Shown: positions 43,175 to 50,922 of the stretch, piece by piece
Numbering within the stretch: position 1 is the stretch's first letter
How the letters are laid out: each line of letters starts with the position of its first letter
Assembly (NCBI GenBank): GCA_027315365.1
Contig: DAHUYF010000158.1
Span: 1 to 64,000, forward strand
From: Rhodospirillales bacterium
GTDB lineage: Bacteria > Pseudomonadota > Alphaproteobacteria > ATCC43930 > CGMCC-115725
DNA: 64,000 nucleotides
Reading direction: 5' to 3'
Made by a program: the position numbers and the translations under genes
Notes under the pieces: model-generated
Seen by the model: the letters and a program-made list of their open reading frames with translations, nothing else
What the model was told of the DNA's origin: nothing
Databases searched by the model: none

Positions 43175-44053
43175 CTAGCGCCGCCCCATGATGCCGGAGG
43201 GCCGCACCGCGAGCGTGACAAGCAGGAAGCCGAAGGCCACCGCCGGCGACCAGGACGGCCCGTAGAAGGTCGAGGTGATGCTCTCGACGATGCCGAGCAG
43301 GATCGAGGCGGTGAGCATGCCGGGAAAGCTGCCGAGGCCGCCCAGCACGGTGATGGCGAAGACCCGGCCGATATAGTCGCGGCCGACCGAAGGCTCGACC
43401 GGCTGGATGATGATGAGGAAGGCGCCGGCCAGCGCCGCGGTGGCGATCGAGATGCCGAAGGCGATGCGCTTGATCCGGCCCGGATTGGCCGACATGAGCT
43501 GCAGCGCCAGCCGGTCCTGCGACACCGCCATGATCGCGCGTCCGGTGAAGGTGCGCGAGAGATAGAGCTGCAGCCCCGCCAGCATCAGGATCGACACGGC
43601 GAACGGCACCAGCATGCGCAGCGGCAGGTCGATCGGCCCGTAGCGCAGCGTCGGGCCGATATAGGCCGCCTCGACGAAGCGGTAGTCGACGCCGAAGACC
43701 AGGATCAGCGCCACCTCGATGATGAACAGCAGGCCGAAGAAGAAGGCGAGGCCGCGCAGCGCCTCGTCGCCGCGCCGCTCGAACACCGCGTAATAGACCT
43801 CGTAGACCCCGGTGCCGAGCAGGAAGAACACCGGCAGCATGATGACCGCGCTGACGATCGGGTCGATGCCGAAGCTGCTGTTGATGATATAGGCGGCGTA
43901 GGAGCCGAGGATGATGAAGGCGGGGTGGGCGATGTTGACGATGTCGAGCATGCCGAAGGAGATCGAGACGCCGATCGAGACCGCGGCATAGAAGCCGCCG
44001 AGCAGGATGCCGGCGACCACGGCGCCCAGCAGCAGATCGAGAGAGATTTCCAT
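43175..44053 (-). CDS. livH: Branched-chain amino acid-type ABC transporter permease LivH
   Basis: A 292-residue inner-membrane permease of the LivH class, with hydrophobic helices throughout and the coupling-loop region GRAIMAVSQDRLALQLMSANPGRIKRIAFG near 175-205. The frame is open upstream, but MEISLDLLLGAVVAGILLGG is the family-like N-terminus. It is the first transporter gene of livHMGF. Unusually, no periplasmic binding-protein gene (livJ/livK-like) precedes or follows the cluster in the window. Confidence 0.93.
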   Translation of the reverse strand: MEISLDLLLGAVVAGILLGGFYAAVSIGVSISFGMLDIVNIAHPAFIILGSYAAYIINSSFGIDPIVSAVIMLPVFFLLGTGVYEVYYAVFERRGDEALRGLAFFFGLLFIIEVALILVFGVDYRFVEAAYIGPTLRYGPIDLPLRMLVPFAVSILMLAGLQLYLSRTFTGRAIMAVSQDRLALQLMSANPGRIKRIAFGISIATAALAGAFLIIIQPVEPSVGRDYIGRVFAITVLGGLGSFPGMLTASILLGIVESITSTFYGPSWSPAVAFGFLLVTLAVRPSGIMGRR

Positions 44054-44085
44054 TGCCAAGCGTGCGTCCCGGCGCGGCTGTGAGG

Positions 44086-44229
44086 TCAGGGCTTCATGCG
44101 GCCGCGGGACATGTCGAGCGCGGCGGCGCGGTATTCGGCCGCTGCGAGCGCGCGCCCCATGCCCGGCCTGCCCGGCTCTCCGGGAACGATGCCGCCGACG
44201 CCGATGGCGCAACGCAGACGCCGCCTCAT
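44086..44229 (-). CDS. Possible small protein (47 aa) upstream of livH
   Basis: A 47-codon frame starting with ATG directly after the very strong ribosome site GGGAGGAGAGG and ending 32 bp before livH. The product is basic at its N-terminus (MRRRLRCAIG), contains GRALAAAEYRAAALDMSRG and ends RMKP; no domain is recognised. The strong site and position suggest a translated small protein or leader peptide. It could also be the remnant of a lost binding-protein gene, though no similarity to one is evident. Treat as a candidate. Confidence 0.45.
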   Translation of the reverse strand: MRRRLRCAIGVGGIVPGEPGRPGMGRALAAAEYRAAALDMSRGRMKP

Positions 44230-44404
44230 CCTCTCCTCCCGTTCTTCGTCCGGCTTCTTGTCAGGCCGGATGTCGTTCGACGCGCGCTAGAATGGCCGAA
44301 GACGTGACGCTTTGCCAGCCTGCCTTGGCCTCCGTCGTGCTGAATCCGCGCCGCCGCCCGGTGTGAGGCGGACGGTGGGTTCTAGCCGCCCTGGCGACCG
44401 CGCC
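44230..44404. other. Upstream region of the liv unit / downstream of the flavin reductase gene
   Basis: No gene is seen here. It should carry the promoter for the small frame and livHMGF. A short inverted repeat, TCCGGC (44249-44254) and GCCGGA (44265-44270) around a ten-base loop, lies about 20 bases before the small frame and could be an operator or leader hairpin. No sigma-70 pair is convincing. Confidence 0.35.
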
Positions 44405-44956
44405 CTACTCCTCGGGGATCGCCTCGATCGGCCGGCCGCGCATGTAGCGCCCGTGACAGAACATCAAGGTCGGGCGCGCGGTATGGACGTAGCGCTCGAC
44501 CCGGCCGAGAAAGATGACATGGTCGCCGCCGTGATAGCGGGCCTCGTTGCGGCATTCGAAATGCGCCGCGCAGCCGGCGATGACCGGCGCGCCGTGCTCG
44601 GGCACGATGTGCTCGACGTCGAGGAAGCGGTTGTCATGCGGACGGGCGAAGCGCTTCGACAGCTCGACCTGATCGGCCGCCAGCACGTTGACGACGAAGT
44701 GCGACGCCTCCTGGAAGGCCGGCAGGCTTTGCGCGTAGAGCGACTGGCTCCACAGCACCAGCGGCGGGTCGAGCGAGACCGAGGCGAAGGAGTTGACGGT
44801 GAGGCCCACCGGCTGGCCCTCGCGGCCGCGCGCGGTGATGATCGTGACGCCGGTGGCGAAGGTGCCGAGCGCGTTGCGGAAATCGCGGGTGTCGAAGGCC
44901 GGCGCCGGGTCGGCGGCCGGCGGGTCGGGCATGGCGGGGTCCTTGGCGTGCGACAT
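44405..44956 (-). CDS. Flavin reductase component of a two-component monooxygenase
   Basis: A 183-residue HpaC/flavin-reductase-like protein that supplies reduced FMN or FAD. Family blocks are ALGTFATGVTIITARG (30-45), GLTVNSFASVSLDPPLVLWS (51-70) and the flavin-binding end YHGGDHVIFLGRVERY (141-156). A second in-frame Met at residue 9 is possible. It lies 23 bp after the acyl-CoA-dehydrogenase-fold oxygenase gene, the usual order for such pairs, and is co-regulated with it by the promoter and palindrome upstream. Confidence 0.92.
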   Translation of the reverse strand: MSHAKDPAMPDPPAADPAPAFDTRDFRNALGTFATGVTIITARGREGQPVGLTVNSFASVSLDPPLVLWSQSLYAQSLPAFQEASHFVVNVLAADQVELSKRFARPHDNRFLDVEHIVPEHGAPVIAGCAAHFECRNEARYHGGDHVIFLGRVERYVHTARPTLMFCHGRYMRGRPIEAIPEE

Positions 44957-44979
44957 CGTCTCCTGTCCCGGACAGGCTC

Positions 44980-46182
44980 CTACAGGTTGGCGGTGTCGGG
45001 CGGCAGCCCGAGCGCGACGCGGCCGTAATTGACGCCGTTGGCATCCCAGTTGACGCCGAAATGGCCGCTGGCCGCATGGATGTCGCGGAAGGCGCGCTGC
45101 AGCGGATTGCTCTCGTAGATGGCGCCGCCGCCGGCCGCCGCGAAGATGATGTCGACCGCCTGCGTGCACATGCGCGCAGCGTAGGCGCCGTCGCGCCGCC
45201 AGCGCACCTTGTCCTCCATCGGCGGCACCTCGCCGGCCTCGGCAAAGCGCATCGCCTCCTCGCAATCGCGCAGCATCACCGCCTCGGCGGCGTCGGTCAG
45301 CGCGCCGGCTTCCGCCACATGAACCTGCAAGGTGGAGAAATCCGCGAGGCTGCGCCCGGTATAGGTGCCGAGCTTGGAGCGCGTGCCGGCGACATACTGC
45401 TCGATGGCGCCCCGGGCGATGCCGAGCGAGACGCCGGCGACGACGAAGCCGAAGAGCGCGAACCAGGGCAGGCGGAAGAGCGCCCCCGGATTGATCGCGC
45501 TGCCGGGATGCGGGCCGCCCTTGCCCGCCTCGACCGAGAGCGTGCGATGCTCCGGCACCAGCACGTCGGCAATCACCACGTCCTTGCTGCCGGTGCCGGC
45601 GAGCCCGCTCACATACCAGGTGTCGACGATGCTGTAGTCGCTCGCCGGCACCAGGAAGATGCGCTGCTCGCTGGCGCCGGTCTGCTCGTCGGGCACCACC
45701 GCGCCGATCATGTTCCAGGCCGAGGGATCGACCCCGCTGGAGAACGGCCAGCGCCCGCCCAGGCGATAGCCGCCCTTGACCTTGCGGGCGCGGCCGCCGG
45801 GAAAGATGAAGGCCGAGCCGATGAGCGTGTCGGGCGAGGGGCCCCAGATCTCGTCCTGGGCCGCCTTGGGCCAGTAGCCCAGCATCCAATGATGGCTGGC
45901 GAGATTGTTGAGCACCCAGGCGGTCGAGCCGCAGCCGCTGCCGATGATCGCCGCCAGTTCGACCATCGCCGTATAGGGCAGCTCGCTGCCGCCGGCCCGC
46001 GCCGGCTGCAGCATGCGGAAGAGGCCGGAGCGGTGCAAATCGGCGATGGTCTCGTCGGGCAGCCGGCGCAACGCCTCGGTCTTGGCCGCGCGCTCGCGCA
46101 GCAGCGGCACCAGCGCCTCGGCGCGCCGGCGCAGCTCATCGAAGGAGGGGGGATCGGAGCTAGCGTAGGTTGCCTGGGCCAT
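44980..46182 (-). CDS. Flavin-dependent monooxygenase, acyl-CoA dehydrogenase fold (oxygenase component)
   Basis: A 400-residue group D flavin monooxygenase. It has the acyl-CoA-dehydrogenase fold (GSGCGSTAWVLNNLASHHWM near 81-100, GGRWPFSSGVDPSAWNMIG near 141-159, C-terminal helical part with AAGGGAIYESNPLQRAFRDIHAASGH), the pattern seen in p-hydroxyphenylacetate hydroxylase C2, HsaA and resorcinol hydroxylase oxygenases rather than in true acyl-CoA dehydrogenases. With the reductase 23 bp downstream it should hydroxylate a phenol or another aromatic. A visible promoter and operator precede it. Confidence 0.88.
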   Translation of the reverse strand: MAQATYASSDPPSFDELRRRAEALVPLLRERAAKTEALRRLPDETIADLHRSGLFRMLQPARAGGSELPYTAMVELAAIIGSGCGSTAWVLNNLASHHWMLGYWPKAAQDEIWGPSPDTLIGSAFIFPGGRARKVKGGYRLGGRWPFSSGVDPSAWNMIGAVVPDEQTGASEQRIFLVPASDYSIVDTWYVSGLAGTGSKDVVIADVLVPEHRTLSVEAGKGGPHPGSAINPGALFRLPWFALFGFVVAGVSLGIARGAIEQYVAGTRSKLGTYTGRSLADFSTLQVHVAEAGALTDAAEAVMLRDCEEAMRFAEAGEVPPMEDKVRWRRDGAYAARMCTQAVDIIFAAAGGGAIYESNPLQRAFRDIHAASGHFGVNWDANGVNYGRVALGLPPDTANL

Positions 46183-46200
46183 TGCCGAACGTCGCGCTCT

Positions 46201-46220
46201 AATTTATCCAAAGATAAACT
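46201..46220. promoter_or_regulatory. Palindromic operator between tetR and the monooxygenase genes
   Basis: A 20-base near-perfect palindrome: TTTATC and GATAAA flank the spacer caaa, with one mismatch in the outer two base pairs. It overlaps the -10 element of the promoter at 46218-46245 and lies 19 bases before the oxygenase start. The size and symmetry suit a TetR dimer, and the neighbouring gene encodes a TetR-type repressor. Confidence 0.7.
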
Positions 46221-46245
46221 GTAGTCTCGCGGCGCGTTCTGTCAA
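46218..46245 (-). promoter_or_regulatory. Sigma-70-like promoter of the two-component monooxygenase genes
   Basis: On the minus strand a consensus TTGACA (46240-46245) is followed after 16 bases by TACAGT (46218-46223). The -35 element overlaps the stop codon of tetR. This would start a transcript inside the palindrome described above, so repressor binding there should block it. Confidence 0.65.
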
Positions 46246-46970
46246 CGCCCGGCCGCGGCACGCGCCGGGCTGGCGGCCGGCGCCATCACCGCCGGGGCGC
46301 CGTCGAGGAAGGCGGTGACCTTGTCGGCGACCGCGCCGCCGATATCGTCGGGGACGGGAAGGCCATAGACCCAGCGGCGGACGCCGAGATAGAAGATCGC
46401 CGCGTGCAGGCTCCAGACGATCTCGATCTCGGCCTCGCCGATCGGCACCTGCTCGGGGCTCGGCCGGCCATAGGCGTGGCGAACCTCGACGATGACCCGC
46501 GTGAAGATGCCGTCGCGCAGCAGCCGCAGATAGCGGGCGTTGAGATCGAGGCCCTTCAGCCCCGAAAACATGAAGAGTCGCACCCATTCGTAGCTGAGGA
46601 TGGCGTCGGCATAGGCGCGATAGAAGCGCAGCAGCCGCTCGCGCAGCGGCACCCGCCGGTCCTCGATCAGCGCTTCCCAGCCGGGATCGAGATGGCCGAC
46701 GAAGACTTCCTGGTAGACGCGCTCGATCAGCGCTTCCTTGCTCGGGAAATAGCGGTAGAGCAGCGGCTGGGTGATGCCGAGCCGACGGGCCAGGGCGCGC
46801 GTCTGGCCTTCGAAGCCGTGCTCGGCGAAGAAGCGCACCGCGGCCTGCGCGATCAGCCGCTCGCGCTGCTCCGGCGGCATCCGCTGGCGCAGGCCGCCCG
46901 CCGGCTTGGCGCGACGGCGCTTGCCGGCGACGCGGCTCGGGCGGGATGCGCTGCGGGCGGTGCTGCTCAC
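46242..46970 (-). CDS. TetR family transcriptional regulator
   Basis: A 242-residue regulator. The DNA-binding domain near residues 40-85 is clear (RFFAEHGFEGQTRALARRLGI then LLYRYFPSKEALIERVY). The C-terminal ligand domain is mostly helical. The start used is a GTG giving MSSTARSASRP; the next Met, about 30 codons on (MPPEQRERL), would remove only a basic, disordered tail and is a real alternative. It lies upstream of the monooxygenase genes on the same strand, with a palindrome and promoter in between, so it probably represses them and senses their aromatic substrate. Confidence 0.88.
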   Translation of the reverse strand: MSSTARSASRPSRVAGKRRRAKPAGGLRQRMPPEQRERLIAQAAVRFFAEHGFEGQTRALARRLGITQPLLYRYFPSKEALIERVYQEVFVGHLDPGWEALIEDRRVPLRERLLRFYRAYADAILSYEWVRLFMFSGLKGLDLNARYLRLLRDGIFTRVIVEVRHAYGRPSPEQVPIGEAEIEIVWSLHAAIFYLGVRRWVYGLPVPDDIGGAVADKVTAFLDGAPAVMAPAASPARAAAGR

Positions 46971-47149
46971 GGTGTCGGGTCCCGGTCGCAAGGCGGCCGG
47001 CTTGGCCGCGCCGGGCACATTGTGGGGTCCGCCCGGTCTCCCTGTCCACAGCGGACGCCACGTGCCGCCCAATTGACGCGCCCGGGGCGGCGGCACATTC
47101 TGGCGCCGGCGCGCCGCCTCAAGGCCTGGCGCCGCAATGGGAGGATTTC

Positions 47150-47986
47150 CTGAAGGCGCCGAGCCTCGCCTATCGCCGTGCCGGCTCGCTCGAGGAGGCG
47201 CTCGATGCGCTCGCCGGGCATGGCGAGGACGCCCGCATCCTGGCGGGCGGCCAGAGCCTGGTGCCGGCGCTCAACATGCGGCTGTCGGAGCCGCGCCTCC
47301 TCATCGACATCAACCATGTCGCCGTTCTCGGCGGCATCGAGGAACGGGGCGGCGCGCTGCGCATCGGCGCGCTGGCGCGGCACAGCGAGGTGGGGGCTTC
47401 GCCGCTGGTGGCGCGGCTCGCGCCGCTCGTCCACCAGGCGATCCCGCATATCGCGCACCCCGCCATCCGCAACCGCGGTACCTTCGGCGGCAGCCTGGCG
47501 CATGCCGATCCCGCAGCGGAGCTGCCGGCCTGCGCCGTCGCGCTGGACGCGGTGCTTTTGCTCGCCAGCCGGCGCGGCGAGCGCAAGGTCGCCGCCCGCG
47601 ACTTCTTCCGCGGGATCTATGCCACCGCGCTGGCGCCGGACGAGATCGTGACCGCCATCGAGATCCCGCCGGCTCCAGCGGGCGGGCGCAGCGTCTTCCT
47701 CGAGCTGGCGCGCCGGCGCGGCGACTACGCCATCGCCGGTCTTGCCGCCGCGGCGCGTCCGGGCGATCTTCGCCTGGTCTTCTTCGGCGTCGGCGACCGC
47801 CCGATCGAGGCGAAGGCCGCAACCGCGGCGCTGCAGCGGGAGCCAGCGGCCGGGCGCGTCGCCGCCGCGCAAGCGGCGCTCGCCCGCGATCTCGATCCGC
47901 CCGGCGACCTTCAGGCCGACGGCGCGACCAAGCTGCACCTCGCGCGCGTGCTGCTCGGCCGCGCGGCCGCGGCGCTGGCGGCATGA
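47150..47986 (+). CDS. CoxM-type FAD-binding subunit of molybdenum hydroxylase (apparent CTG start)
   Basis: A 278-residue FAD subunit of the xanthine dehydrogenase/CO dehydrogenase family. The FAD motifs ILAGGQSLVPALNMRL (near 26-41) and RNRGTFGGSLAHADPAAELPA (near 104-124) are conserved. No ATG, GTG or TTG fits the N-terminus; a CTG that encodes the start of KAPSLAYRRAGSLEEAL lies four bases after an excellent GGGAGGA and aligns with the usual family start. The next subunit gene begins inside its stop codon (ATGA). Confidence 0.87.
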   Translation: MKAPSLAYRRAGSLEEALDALAGHGEDARILAGGQSLVPALNMRLSEPRLLIDINHVAVLGGIEERGGALRIGALARHSEVGASPLVARLAPLVHQAIPHIAHPAIRNRGTFGGSLAHADPAAELPACAVALDAVLLLASRRGERKVAARDFFRGIYATALAPDEIVTAIEIPPAPAGGRSVFLELARRRGDYAIAGLAAAARPGDLRLVFFGVGDRPIEAKAATAALQREPAAGRVAAAQAALARDLDPPGDLQADGATKLHLARVLLGRAAAALAA

Positions 47987-48471
47987 GCGAGACTGTCGAG
48001 ATTCGCCTGACCGTCAACGGCGAGGCGGTGACCCGCCGCGTCGCCGCGCGGCAGAACCTGGTCGACTTCCTGCGCGAGGATCTCGGCCTCACCGGCACGC
48101 GCGCCGGCTGCGAGCACGGCGTCTGCGGCGCCTGCACGCTGCGCGTCGACGGCGCGATCGTCCGCGGCTGCCTGCTGTTTGCCGCACAGCTCGACGGTGC
48201 CCGGGTGGAGACCATCGAAGGCCTCTCCGACAGCGGCGAGATCGCCGTGCTGCAAGCCGCCTTCCACGAGCGCAACGCGCTGCAATGCGGATTCTGCACC
48301 GCCGGCATGCTGATCACCGCGGCCGAGCTGCTGGCGCGGGGCGGGGTGCCCAGCCGCGCCGAGATCCGCGACTTCCTGTCGGGCAATTACTGCCGCTGCA
48401 CCGGCTATCACGCGATCGTCGACGCCGTCGAGGCGGCGGCGCGCACCCGGGCGGGCAACGGGCCGCCATGA
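47983..48471 (+). CDS. CoxS-type 2Fe-2S subunit of molybdenum hydroxylase
   Basis: A 162-residue small subunit with two 2Fe-2S sites: CEHGVCGACTLRVDG with a later Cys in RGCLLF (about 43-66), and CGFCTAGM plus NYCRCTGYHAIV (about 104-145). It transfers electrons from the molybdenum cofactor to the FAD subunit. It is coupled to both neighbours by four-base ATGA overlaps, as in many cox-type operons. Confidence 0.96.
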   Translation: MSETVEIRLTVNGEAVTRRVAARQNLVDFLREDLGLTGTRAGCEHGVCGACTLRVDGAIVRGCLLFAAQLDGARVETIEGLSDSGEIAVLQAAFHERNALQCGFCTAGMLITAAELLARGGVPSRAEIRDFLSGNYCRCTGYHAIVDAVEAAARTRAGNGPP

Positions 48472-50846
48472 GCGAGCGCCCGCTCTCCTTCCTCGACCGG
48501 CCCAACAGCTATATCGGCCGCAGCGTGCCGCGTCCCAATGCGCGCCGCCTGCTACAGGGGCGCGGCACTTATGTCGACGACATCCGCCTGCCGCGGCTGC
48601 TGCATGCCGTCTTCCTGCGCAGCCCCTATGCGCATGCGCGCATCGCCGGCATCGACACCGCCGCCGCGTCGCGCCTGCCGGGCGTGGTGCGGGTGGTGAC
48701 CGCGGCCGACCTTGCCGGGCTCTACACGCCGTGGGTCGGTACGCTCAGCCATCTCAAGGGACTGAAATCCGCGCCGCAGCATCCGCTCGCCCAGGGCCGC
48801 GCCTGCTGGCAGGGCGAGCCGGTGGCGGCGGTGGTGGCGGAGAGCCGCGCCCAGGCGGAGGACGCGGCGGCGCAGATCGCGGTCGAGTGGCAGGAGCTCG
48901 CGCCGCTCGCCTCGGCCGAGGCGGCGCTGGCGTCCGGCGCGCCGGCGATCCACGCCGCGCTCGGCGACAATCTCGCCTTCGCGCGCGCCGTCGATACCGG
49001 CGCGGTCGACGACGCCTTCGCCCGCGCCGATGCGGTGGTGGCGGAGACCTTCACCTTCGCCCGCCACACCGGCGTCTGCCTGGAGCCGCGCTCGATCCTC
49101 GCCGAATTCGACCGGTCCGAGCGCCGGCTCACGCTGCACTGCTCCTCGCAGGTGCCGCATATGATGAAGGAGATCGCGGCGCGCCATTTCGCGCTGGCCG
49201 AGACCGATGTGCGCGTGATCTGCCGCGATGTCGGCGGCTCCTACGGCATCAAGATCCATGTCTATCCCGACGAGATGGCGACGATCGCGCTGGCGCTGCT
49301 GCTCGGGCGCCCGGTCAAATTCGTCGCCGACCGCCTCGAATCCTTCGTCTCCGACATACACGCCCGCGAGCATCGCGTCGCGGCGCGCATGGCGGTGAGC
49401 AAATCCGGCGAGATTCTTGCCATCGACATCGACGACCTCACCGGCATCGGACCGTATTCGACGTATCCGCGCACCAGCGCGATCGAAGGCAACCAGGTGG
49501 TCAACCTCACGGGTTCCTGGTATCGCTGCGCCAACTACCGGGCGCGGCTGCGCGTCGCCTTCCAGACCAAGCCGCCGATGTCGCAATACCGCGCCGTCGG
49601 CCATCCCATCGCCTGCGCCGTCACCGAAGGGCTGGTCGATCTCGCGGCGCGCGCCATCGCGATGGACCCGGCCGAGCTGCGCCGGCGCAATCTCATCGCC
49701 GACGACGCCTATCCCTGCACGAGCCCGGCCGGGCTGATCTTCGAGAAGCTGTCGCACCAGCGCGCGCTCGCGCGCATGCTGGAGCTGATGGACTATGCGG
49801 GCCTGCGCCGCGAGCAGGCCGCGCTCCGCGCCCGCGGCATCCATCGCGGCATCGGCCTCGCCAGCTTCGTCGAGATCACCAATCCCGGCCCCGCCTTCTA
49901 CGGCGTCGGCGGCGCGCCGATCTCGGCGCAGGATGGCTGCACGCTGCGCCTCGAGCCCGGCGGCGCCGTCACCTGCGCGATCAGCATCACTGAGCAGGGC
50001 CAGGGCACCGAGACGATGGTGGCGCAGATCGTCGCGTCGGTGCTGGGGGTGGCGCTGGAGCGGGTGCGGGTCGTCACCGGCGACACCGAGCGCACGCCTT
50101 ACGGCGGCGGCACCTGGGCGTCGCGCGGCGCCGGCATCGGCGGCGAGGCGGCGCTGCAGGCGGCGAAGGCGCTGCGCGCCAACATCCTCGATCTCGCCGG
50201 CGCCATGCTGCAGGCGGCACCGGCCGATCTCGACATCGCCCAGGGCTGGATCGTCGACGCGGTAAGCGGAGCGCGGCGCATCGGCCTCGACGAGGTCGGC
50301 CGCGCCGGATATTTCCGCGGCGACACCTTGCCGCCCGGCATCCAGCCCGAGCTGGTGGCGACCCGCCATCATCAGCCGCGGGATTATCCCTTTGCCTTCA
50401 CCAATGGCGTGCAGGCCTCCTGGCTCGAACTCGACATCGAAACCGGCTTCGTGCGCCTGCTGAAGCACTGGGTGGTGGAGGATTGCGGCCGGGTGGTGAG
50501 CCCGCTGCTGGTCGACGAGCAGATCCGCGGCGGCGTCGTCCAGGGGCTGGGCGGCGCGCTCTTCGAGGAATGCCTTTACGACGGGGAGGGGCAGCTGCTG
50601 AACGGTACGCTCGCCGATTACCTCGTTCCCATGGCCGGCGAGATGCCCGATATCGAGGTGGCGCATGTGATGACGCCGCTGGCCGGTACCGAGCTCGGCG
50701 CCAAGGGCGCCGGCGAGGCCGGCACCGCCGGCGCCCCGGCGGCGGTGATGAACGCCATCAACGACGCGCTGGCGCCCTTCGGCGCGACGGTCGCCGAACA
50801 GCCCTTCACCCCGGCCCGCATCCTGCGCGCGCTCGGCCGCACATAG
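48468..50846 (+). CDS. CoxL-type molybdopterin subunit (aerobic hydroxylase, not classical CO dehydrogenase)
   Basis: A 792-residue molybdenum-binding large subunit. N-terminal GRSVPRPNARRLLQGRGTYVDD (16-38) is typical, and the catalytic glutamate Glu750 is in GAKGAGEAGTAGAP. The active-site loop reads SQYRAVGHP where form I CO dehydrogenases carry AYRCSFR, so oxidation of CO is unlikely. It probably hydroxylates an aromatic, N-heterocyclic or aldehyde substrate in the cytoplasm. There is no Tat signal, in contrast to the other molybdoenzyme at 37.7 kb. CoxDEF-type maturation genes are absent from the window. Confidence 0.93.
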   Translation: MSERPLSFLDRPNSYIGRSVPRPNARRLLQGRGTYVDDIRLPRLLHAVFLRSPYAHARIAGIDTAAASRLPGVVRVVTAADLAGLYTPWVGTLSHLKGLKSAPQHPLAQGRACWQGEPVAAVVAESRAQAEDAAAQIAVEWQELAPLASAEAALASGAPAIHAALGDNLAFARAVDTGAVDDAFARADAVVAETFTFARHTGVCLEPRSILAEFDRSERRLTLHCSSQVPHMMKEIAARHFALAETDVRVICRDVGGSYGIKIHVYPDEMATIALALLLGRPVKFVADRLESFVSDIHAREHRVAARMAVSKSGEILAIDIDDLTGIGPYSTYPRTSAIEGNQVVNLTGSWYRCANYRARLRVAFQTKPPMSQYRAVGHPIACAVTEGLVDLAARAIAMDPAELRRRNLIADDAYPCTSPAGLIFEKLSHQRALARMLELMDYAGLRREQAALRARGIHRGIGLASFVEITNPGPAFYGVGGAPISAQDGCTLRLEPGGAVTCAISITEQGQGTETMVAQIVASVLGVALERVRVVTGDTERTPYGGGTWASRGAGIGGEAALQAAKALRANILDLAGAMLQAAPADLDIAQGWIVDAVSGARRIGLDEVGRAGYFRGDTLPPGIQPELVATRHHQPRDYPFAFTNGVQASWLELDIETGFVRLLKHWVVEDCGRVVSPLLVDEQIRGGVVQGLGGALFEECLYDGEGQLLNGTLADYLVPMAGEMPDIEVAHVMTPLAGTELGAKGAGEAGTAGAPAAVMNAINDALAPFGATVAEQPFTPARILRALGRT

Positions 50847-50922
50847 AAGCCGCGCTTCGCGGGCGACGAACCGGTCCGGCCGCTGTTCTCGATGACGGGA
50901 GAGGCGGGCTGGAGCGGAGGCG

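Noticed and set aside
42218-44083. Open frame of 621 codons on the plus strand over livM and livH
   Set aside because: Highly polar, low-complexity product opposite to two membrane permease genes; a shadow.
48468-50846. Assignment of the CoxL-type gene as carbon monoxide dehydrogenase
   Set aside because: The form I active-site loop AYxCSFR is not present (SQYRAVGHP instead), and no CoxDEF maturation genes are seen.
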